Below are positions 1 through 4,691 of a stretch of DNA of 6,427 bases, one piece after another. The DNA is from Desulfobacterales bacterium (GTDB taxonomy: Bacteria; Desulfobacterota; Syntrophobacteria; B119-G9): contig JALXAI010000231.1 in the NCBI GenBank assembly GCA_026992215.1, forward strand, positions 1 through 6,427. The letters are read 5' to 3'. The notes under the pieces are model-generated. The model did no database searches. It was given only the letters and a program-made list of their open reading frames with translations, and was not told where the DNA came from. The position numbers and the translations under genes are program-made. Each line of letters starts with the position of its first letter. Positions within the stretch are counted from its first letter, which is position 1.

Positions 1-42
1 AATAGCTTGCTGAACGTGACCCACGCCATCCAAACAAATTAA
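1..42 (+). CDS. Possible C-terminal tail of an upstream gene (partial)
   Basis: The first plus-strand reading frame is open from the left edge for 13 codons (NSLLNVTHAIQTN) and ends at a TAA at 40-42. The other two plus frames stop almost at once. A 60-base gap then precedes the next gene, a plausible spacing if an upstream gene of the same LPS cluster ends here. The tail loosely resembles the end of the next gene (a short helix with Asn-Leu and Leu-Asn pairs), so it could belong to another GT9-type protein, but 13 residues are too few to assign a family. It could equally be chance open frame. Confidence 0.25.
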   Translation, partial: NSLLNVTHAIQTN

Positions 43-101
43 ACAATTTACTGTCGCCCGATTTCATAATAAATTGTGTATCCGGAATCGAAACAATAAC
101 A
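43..101 (+). promoter_or_regulatory. AT-rich leader upstream of the GT9 gene, possible weak promoter
   Basis: This short stretch is clearly richer in A and T than the flanking coding DNA. A TTTACT at 47-52 and a TAAATT at 70-75 lie 17 bases apart and each matches four of six bases of the sigma-70 -35 and -10 consensus, so a weak promoter is possible but not convincing. There is no good Shine-Dalgarno sequence. The nearest purine patch (GGAA at 84-87) is 14 bases from the ATG at 102, too far to be typical. No hairpin that would act as a terminator is apparent. Confidence 0.2.
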
Positions 102-1148
102 ATGTTAGCCGAGAAAGTGAAGCGGGAAGAAATTAAAAACATCCTTATAATAAGGGACGATCACCTTGGCGATCTCATTTGTTCGCTGCCCACGGTAATG
201 GCGGTCCGGAAATATTTTCCCGGCAGTCGGATAACCATACTTGTTTCCGAGCCATGCGCGGAAATAGTCGAGAATCACCCGGCTGTTGACTCGGTTCTTA
301 TCAGGAAAAAAAAGAAGAGCGGGATGTTCCGGGATATTCAAAACCTGTGGGAGAGGATCAGGCTTCTTTTCACGATAAGGTCTCAAAATTTTGACCTGGT
401 CATCGCTTTGAGATCCAGGTTTTGTACCAGGCATGCGTGGATGGCCATGCTTTCCGGAGCCCGCTACAGACTGGGTCACAGAAGCGAGAAAAAAAGCGGC
501 CTTATTTTGAATTTCGCGTTTAACATGTGGCCACGAAATTACAGCAGGGAAAAACACGAACTGGAACGCACGTACGACATCGTGAAAGAAATCGGAATTC
601 CGCAGGGGGAAATCAATTTTGGTATCCGGATAAGAGAAGAAGACGAGCGCATGGTTTCAAGGTTCCTTGCAGCCCGGGGAATTACTCCTGGCAGGCCGAT
701 CATCTGTTACCATGTGAGCGCATCCAAGCCCAAAAAACAGTGGTCGCTGAATAAGATGATGTCCCTGATAGACCTGGTACATTCCCGGTATCCGGAAATC
801 GCAAACGTTATCACCTACGATCCCGCGAACAGGGAGCACGAAGCTTTCTTTGAGCAGGTCGCGAACAGAAAGGTTGTGTTGTTTAAAAGCGAAAGGTTCA
901 TGCAACTTGGAGCCCTCTACACGAAAAGCAAGATCGTGGTCTCACTGGACGGTGCTCCCATGCATCTTTCCGCCGCCCTCGGAATACCCACGGTAGGTAT
1001 ATTCGCAACCTCCGAGACATTTTACTGGGCGCCGTGGGGAGCGGAAAACGTATCTATTCCGGGTGAAAGCGGTCTTAAGAATCTGTCCGCGGAAGAAGTT
1101 TTCAACAGGCTTAATGATCTTATAAGCATTCATATTTTTCCGACTTAA
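102..1148 (+). CDS. Glycosyltransferase family 9 protein (heptosyltransferase-like, LPS core)
   Basis: A 348-residue protein of normal length for the ADP-heptose:LPS heptosyltransferase (WaaC/WaaF, GT9) family, cytoplasmic enzymes that transfer a heptose or related sugar to the inner core on the inner membrane. The N-terminal Rossmann half opens with NILIIRDDHLGDLICSLP (13-30); Asp24 aligns with the catalytic Asp13 of E. coli WaaC. The linker has HELERTYDIVKEIG (152-165). The C-terminal half has the phosphate-binding SASKPKKQW (206-214), the donor-site motif SLDGAPMHLSAALGIPTVGIF (281-301, Asp283) and WAPWG (309-313). No signal peptide or membrane segment is seen, which fits a peripheral enzyme. 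The ATG at 102 lacks a good ribosome site; a GTG at 117 is an alternative, and the family usually starts just before NILIIR. It lies 30 bases ahead of the double-kinase gene and is probably co-transcribed with it. Family is confident; the sugar and acceptor (HepI, HepII or other) cannot be read from sequence. Confidence 0.92.
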   Translation: MLAEKVKREEIKNILIIRDDHLGDLICSLPTVMAVRKYFPGSRITILVSEPCAEIVENHPAVDSVLIRKKKKSGMFRDIQNLWERIRLLFTIRSQNFDLVIALRSRFCTRHAWMAMLSGARYRLGHRSEKKSGLILNFAFNMWPRNYSREKHELERTYDIVKEIGIPQGEINFGIRIREEDERMVSRFLAARGITPGRPIICYHVSASKPKKQWSLNKMMSLIDLVHSRYPEIANVITYDPANREHEAFFEQVANRKVVLFKSERFMQLGALYTKSKIVVSLDGAPMHLSAALGIPTVGIFATSETFYWAPWGAENVSIPGESGLKNLSAEEVFNRLNDLISIHIFPT

Positions 1149-1172
1149 ACCCAATAGCCGTTAATTCAAACC

Positions 1173-1176
1173 AGGA
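1173..1176 (+). promoter_or_regulatory. Candidate ribosome binding site of the double-kinase gene
   Basis: AGGA is the only Shine-Dalgarno-like sequence in the 30-base gap before the next gene. It sits 2 bases from the first TTG (1179), 11 bases from the TTG at 1188 and 14 bases from the TTG at 1191. Spacing therefore argues against 1179 and mildly favours 1188. No in-frame ATG occurs until 1392, inside the first kinase domain, so a TTG start is likely whichever is used. Confidence 0.35.
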
Positions 1177-1178
1177 CA

Positions 1179-2735
1179 TTGATTAAGTTGTTGCAAAACA
1201 TAGAAAAAGCCGACTGGGTAGTTGATAGCAGGGAAGAATACTCCCGCTTTCTGAACGACGCTCTCGGCGGAAAGCAGATCCGGGAAGTAAAATCATCCCG
1301 GCACAGAACGGTAATCCGGGTAAGCGACTTTTATGTCAAGGTCTTTCATCACGCGAACCTGCCGGGCAAACTTAAGCTCATTTTACGCAACATGCCTCGT
1401 CGCGAATGGGAAAACGCAAGGAAGTTGTTCACCCTGACCGGTCTTACCGCGCGGCCTATTTCCTTCGGAAAATCAGCCGATTGCACTTTTTTTGTCAGCA
1501 AATCCCTTCAACCCTGCGTATCTCTGGCAGACTTTTTTTCCGGCGCGGGAGAAATTCCAAGGGTCAACCGCAAGAGATTGATGATCAGTTTCCTTCATTT
1601 TCTGGAAAAGCTCCGGAATGCCGGTTTCTTTCAGCCTGATTTTCATCTCAATAATATATTACTGAGAGAAATGGCCGGAGGCGAGCCCATGTTCTTCATC
1701 GTTGACCTCCACAGGGCTTTCTTTGCCACTGCCCCTCTTTCCTTTCGGAAGTGGGCGGAGCAGCTGACTTATATCCTCCCGTGCTTCGACTTCCTTCCCT
1801 ACGAAGATCTCAAAAGATTCTGGATCATTTTCACGAAAAAACATCCCCAAATAGCCCCTTATTACCCATACATACTGGACAGGTCTTACAGCAGGATGCG
1901 CGCGCACTGGGCGAAAAAGGAACGAAAAATCAACTTTTCGATCCGGAAAATCAAAAGCCGCAACTTCCGCGGTTATGTTGCCCGGGGAAAGCTTCCGGAA
2001 GAAATATGTAAGCACCTGGAAAGGGAGCCGGAGGATCTGTTTCGCTTTGAGGTGCATAAGTATAAAGATTCAAAAAGCGCAAAAATTTCATTAATAGAAT
2101 GCGAAAACGAAAGGTATATCTTTAAAAGGTATAACAGGAGAGGAGTCATGCATACATTGAAATACTTTTTCAGGACTTCAAGGGCTCTCTCTCACTGGAA
2201 AAAGAGTATCTTTTTCAGGCTGCGGGGGCTGCCTACGCCTGAAATACTTGCGTCGCTCGAAGAAAGAAAGCACGGGATGCTTCGAAGAAGTTTCATCCTC
2301 TCCAAAATGGAAGGCGAAGGAGCAAATAGCTTTGCCACGCACCAGGAACACCTGAAAAGGAATTTTCCCGAATCATTGAAACACCTGGCACTGCTTGTCT
2401 GGGAAATGCACCAGAGGGGAATTTACCATGGCGACGCTAAGCTATCCAACTTTATCCCGGCACCGGAGGTAAGAAAATACCGTTATTACGTAATTGACCT
2501 TGACGGCACGAAGTTTAAAAAATCAGTCAATCGTTACGAACGAATGAAGGACCTGGCCGATCTGGCGTCTTCCATAGAATTCCTGGGGATCGTTGACAAA
2601 CCGTCAAAGATAATCTTCAAATATTACCGCAGGTTATGCGAACGTGCTTCCAGGGAAAAGGGCGTTAACGAAAGGATTTTCAATCACTTCGTAACCAAAA
2701 GGCTGATGCACAAAAAGAAACGGCAGGGCGGTTAA
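1179..2735 (+). CDS. Tandem WaaP/Kdo-kinase-like protein with two kinase domains
   Basis: A 518-residue protein made of two LPS-kinase-like domains, roughly twice the length of a single WaaP/KdkA enzyme. Domain A (about 35-230) has a candidate ATP-binding lysine in FYVKVF (Lys54), a helix-C-like REWENARKL (75-83), the catalytic loop FFQPDFHLNNILL (150-162, Asp154 and Asn159, with Gln where kinases usually have His) and the metal-binding VDLHRA (175-180, Asp176), the last as in E. coli WaaP. Domain B (about 285-480) has YIFKRY (313-318, Lys316), SRALSHW (334-340), a canonical loop YHGDAKLSNFI (416-426, Asp419, Asn424) and YVIDLDGTK (437-445, Asp440). Both halves thus keep the key catalytic Asp and Asn. 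The two domains differ clearly, so this looks like a fusion or old duplication rather than a recent repeat. By family it should phosphorylate core sugars (heptose or Kdo) with ATP at the inner membrane; acceptors are unknown. The protein is very basic, ending in KKKRQGG, which may help membrane contact. The start is a TTG, at 1179 or slightly downstream. Confidence 0.85.
   Translation: MIKLLQNIEKADWVVDSREEYSRFLNDALGGKQIREVKSSRHRTVIRVSDFYVKVFHHANLPGKLKLILRNMPRREWENARKLFTLTGLTARPISFGKSADCTFFVSKSLQPCVSLADFFSGAGEIPRVNRKRLMISFLHFLEKLRNAGFFQPDFHLNNILLREMAGGEPMFFIVDLHRAFFATAPLSFRKWAEQLTYILPCFDFLPYEDLKRFWIIFTKKHPQIAPYYPYILDRSYSRMRAHWAKKERKINFSIRKIKSRNFRGYVARGKLPEEICKHLEREPEDLFRFEVHKYKDSKSAKISLIECENERYIFKRYNRRGVMHTLKYFFRTSRALSHWKKSIFFRLRGLPTPEILASLEERKHGMLRRSFILSKMEGEGANSFATHQEHLKRNFPESLKHLALLVWEMHQRGIYHGDAKLSNFIPAPEVRKYRYYVIDLDGTKFKKSVNRYERMKDLADLASSIEFLGIVDKPSKIIFKYYRRLCERASREKGVNERIFNHFVTKRLMHKKKRQGG
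2732..2735. other. Shared TTAA: overlapping stop codons of convergent genes
   Basis: The palindrome TTAA holds the TAA stop of the double-kinase gene on the plus strand (2733-2735) and the TAA stop of the waaP-like gene on the minus strand (complement of 2732-2734). The genes therefore overlap by four bases, with no intergenic room for a bidirectional terminator. A T-run at 2742-2748 follows the plus-strand stop, but I see no stable GC-rich hairpin before it, so an intrinsic terminator is not supported. Confidence 0.9.
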
Positions 2736-3544
2736 AGTCTGTTTTTTTCCGTGTGCCTCATGATCCTGTCTCTTTTCCTGAATATTTTGTTCAATAATCT
2801 CTTGTTTTGATGGATACCATATTCTTCGAAGAAGTGTTCCAGCTCGTTTTTGTGAAGACACGAAGCCGAGAAACAAAACTGTGCCAGGTCTTTAATAAGC
2901 CATCTTTCCGGTAGCTTCCCCCGGTGAATCATTACCCGCTGGTTATCTATGATGAAAACTTCCGGATTCTCATTTTGAAACCTGATAAGAAAGTGGCACA
3001 GGTAGAGATCCTGGTGGTTGATGCCGCAATCATGCATCTTTTTGACTATCCTTGCCAGTTCTGTGACCAGTTTGCTTCGAAGCCTCTTAATTGCATCACT
3101 CTGGCTTGAGGACGAATTTTCGAGCCAGTCACATACTCTCGTGGTTCCCTCGATTGCAAGGGTCATGGTAAACGAGTTTTTCCCGCGCTCTCCGTACGCC
3201 ACGGGAACAGCCGTGGGAATTCCGCGATTATTTAAGAAAATAAGGGCTTCCCACTCGTTTTTTGCCCCTATTATTGGTCTTGTAAAGCGAACAATTTGCT
3301 TAAAGTACTCTCTAACCGGCGGTTTCAAATACCTTTTGAGAAAGAAGTCCGAGGTCCCATACTTTCCCTTAAGCGAGATCCTTGTTGTGTACCTTTCTTT
3401 CAGCGCTTGCTTTACAATCGTGCCCCCGGAATACTCCATTATGGCGCGAAAGCTTGAGAGACCACTGGCTTCAAGGATTTCCACAAAATCTTCGTTGACG
3501 ATAAGTTTCCCATCATCAAGAGTCACTAACCTGATGTTTTTCAT
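2732..3544 (-). CDS. waaP: WaaP-type LPS core heptose kinase
   Basis: A 270-residue protein close in length to E. coli WaaP (265), the ATP-dependent kinase that phosphorylates heptose I of the inner core in the cytoplasm. Numbering from the start at 3544: FFLKRY (67-72, Lys70) is the ATP-binding lysine. IIGAKNEWEALIFLNNRGIP (92-111) and the following AYGERG correspond to the VLGADREW...GEKG region of E. coli WaaP. GINHQDLYLCHFLI (174-187) matches the WaaP hallmark loop NHRDCYICHFLL, with catalytic Asp179 and the family's His in place of the usual kinase Asn. IIDNQRV (198-204, Asp200) replaces the usual IDLHRA, and PERWLIKDLAQFCFSA follows as in WaaP. An upstream in-frame ATG at 3562 exists, but the one at 3544 has AGGA six bases before it and gives the expected N terminus. 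It overlaps the end of the GT4 gene by 29 bases. The WaaP family call is strong; the phosphorylated position is inferred. Confidence 0.88.
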   Translation of the reverse strand: MKNIRLVTLDDGKLIVNEDFVEILEASGLSSFRAIMEYSGGTIVKQALKERYTTRISLKGKYGTSDFFLKRYLKPPVREYFKQIVRFTRPIIGAKNEWEALIFLNNRGIPTAVPVAYGERGKNSFTMTLAIEGTTRVCDWLENSSSSQSDAIKRLRSKLVTELARIVKKMHDCGINHQDLYLCHFLIRFQNENPEVFIIDNQRVMIHRGKLPERWLIKDLAQFCFSASCLHKNELEHFFEEYGIHQNKRLLNKIFRKRDRIMRHTEKNRL

Positions 3545-4682
3545 TTCGTTTCCTGACTTCATCCATAAACAGGTTCACAGTACGTGCCGCATTCTCTCTA
3601 ATCGAAAATTTTTCTGCTTTCAGCCTCGCCTTGGTCCTCATTTCGCTTTTCTTCTCACCGGGCAAACGGCTGAAAACCCTGATTATTTCCGCCAGTTCTT
3701 CGGCAACTCTGTCAACGTGTCTGATTACGTATCCGTTTGTACCATCTTCTATCAGCTCTGCCGCCCCATTATTTATGGTTGTAACAACGGGAGTTCCACA
3801 AGCCATGGCTTCGAGGCACACATTGGCGAACGGATCATACCTGGTTGGAAGCACGAACAGGTCAGCGGCACGATAGTAATCTTCGACGTTCCTTATTTCA
3901 CCAAGAAACCGAACGGCCTGTTCGAGCCCGAGGGCTCGTGCTTTTTTTGCGTACCGCCCTCTCTTATCCTTTCCAGCGACGAGGAGTTTGAACTTCGTTT
4001 TTGTCTTTCTCAATTTCGCAAGGGATTCCAGCAGAAAATCAAGCCCCTTTCTCTTAAAATCCATTGCCACAAAAAGCAGATTAAGTTCGTCATCTTCCCT
4101 CGACTTGGTTCTTATTGATGTACCTGGGCTAAATTTATCAAGATCCACCCCGTTGTAAACAACATGTATTCGTTCCGCGGGGAAACCGTATTCTTCTATT
4201 ACCTGCCTTTTGACCATTTTAGAATTTGTAATTACCACCCGGGTGTTTCGGGCATCAAAAATACTTTTTTCCAGGAAAAGAATTGCCCTGTGCCTGGGGT
4301 TTAATTCCTGGATCTTACGCATGAAGCGGCCGGGATAACGAATTTTCATCCACCGGGCATGGAGGGGATCCGATATTCTGAAGGCATCTGCGGGAAAGGT
4401 CCTCGAAAGAGCATAGGTCCAGTCAAATTGCATCTGCCTGAGAATCTTTTGACAGTTTTGATGAAAGGAAAGATTTTTGGTGGAAGAACTGCGAGTATTT
4501 ACCGGAACTTTCACGCACCTGATGTTACCGGGTACGTTTTCGTCGTGCCGGCTGCTGAGGATATACACCTCGTGGCCCAGGGAAGAGAGCTCCTTGCAGA
4601 GCCTCATGCAGTAGTGTTCCGCACCTCCCATGAAAAAACCACATTCTTTTCTGATCACAGCGATTTTCAATTTTCGAGGCAC
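3516..4682 (-). CDS. WaaG-like GT4 glycosyltransferase (LPS core)
   Basis: A 388-residue GT-B-fold retaining glycosyltransferase of family 4, close in layout to E. coli WaaG (374 residues), the enzyme adding the first outer-core glucose to heptose II. The N-terminal domain starts KLKIAVIRKECGFFMGGAEHY (4-24), with the Gly-Gly acceptor/donor loop at 19-20, then GHEVYILSSRHD. The C-terminal domain has VYNGVDLDKF (175-184), NLLFVAMDFKRKGLD (201-215, where WaaG has LLLQVGSDFGRKGVD), AADLFVLPTRYDP (272-284) and FANVCLEAMACGTPVVTT (285-302). In the usual Glu-x7-Glu donor motif the first Glu is Asp283 and the second is Glu291; the Asp form is known in WaaG-like GT4 proteins. No membrane segment is seen. 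The GTG start at 4682 is weak (AGG directly adjacent); a TTG at 4670, giving MKIAVIRKE, fits the family N terminus better. It begins 9 bases after the ATPase stop and overlaps waaP, so an operon is likely. Donor and acceptor sugars are not known. Confidence 0.9.
   Translation of the reverse strand: MPRKLKIAVIRKECGFFMGGAEHYCMRLCKELSSLGHEVYILSSRHDENVPGNIRCVKVPVNTRSSSTKNLSFHQNCQKILRQMQFDWTYALSRTFPADAFRISDPLHARWMKIRYPGRFMRKIQELNPRHRAILFLEKSIFDARNTRVVITNSKMVKRQVIEEYGFPAERIHVVYNGVDLDKFSPGTSIRTKSREDDELNLLFVAMDFKRKGLDFLLESLAKLRKTKTKFKLLVAGKDKRGRYAKKARALGLEQAVRFLGEIRNVEDYYRAADLFVLPTRYDPFANVCLEAMACGTPVVTTINNGAAELIEDGTNGYVIRHVDRVAEELAEIIRVFSRLPGEKKSEMRTKARLKAEKFSIRENAARTVNLFMDEVRKRNEKHQVSDS
3551..3554 (-). 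promoter_or_regulatory. Shine-Dalgarno site that sets the waaP start
   Basis: On the minus strand, AGGA followed by six bases (AACGAA) precedes the ATG at 3544-3542. This is ideal spacing and lies inside the 3' end of the GT4 coding region. The other in-frame ATG (3562-3560) has no comparable site. The arrangement suggests that waaP translation is coupled to the upstream glycosyltransferase. Confidence 0.6.
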
Positions 4683-4691
4683 CCTGTAGAA

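Noticed and set aside
306..314. A-run with AAAAAAAAG in the GT9 gene as a possible -1 frameshift site
   Set aside because: It simply encodes Lys-Lys-Lys in a basic loop, the zero frame continues as an intact GT9 protein of normal length, and no downstream stimulatory hairpin is obvious.
283..344. Lysine-rich segment of the GT9 protein as a nucleic-acid-binding or targeting signal
   Set aside because: Basic loops are common in peripheral-membrane core glycosyltransferases and nothing else suggests another role.
2742..2748. T-run after the double-kinase stop codon as an intrinsic terminator
   Set aside because: No stable GC-rich hairpin precedes it, and the same bases encode the C-terminal residues of the opposing kinase gene.
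3018..4118. A 366-codon plus-strand open frame
   Set aside because: It lies antisense to the WaaP-type and GT4 genes, crosses their junction, and its translation has no recognisable domain, whereas the minus strand carries clear family motifs throughout.
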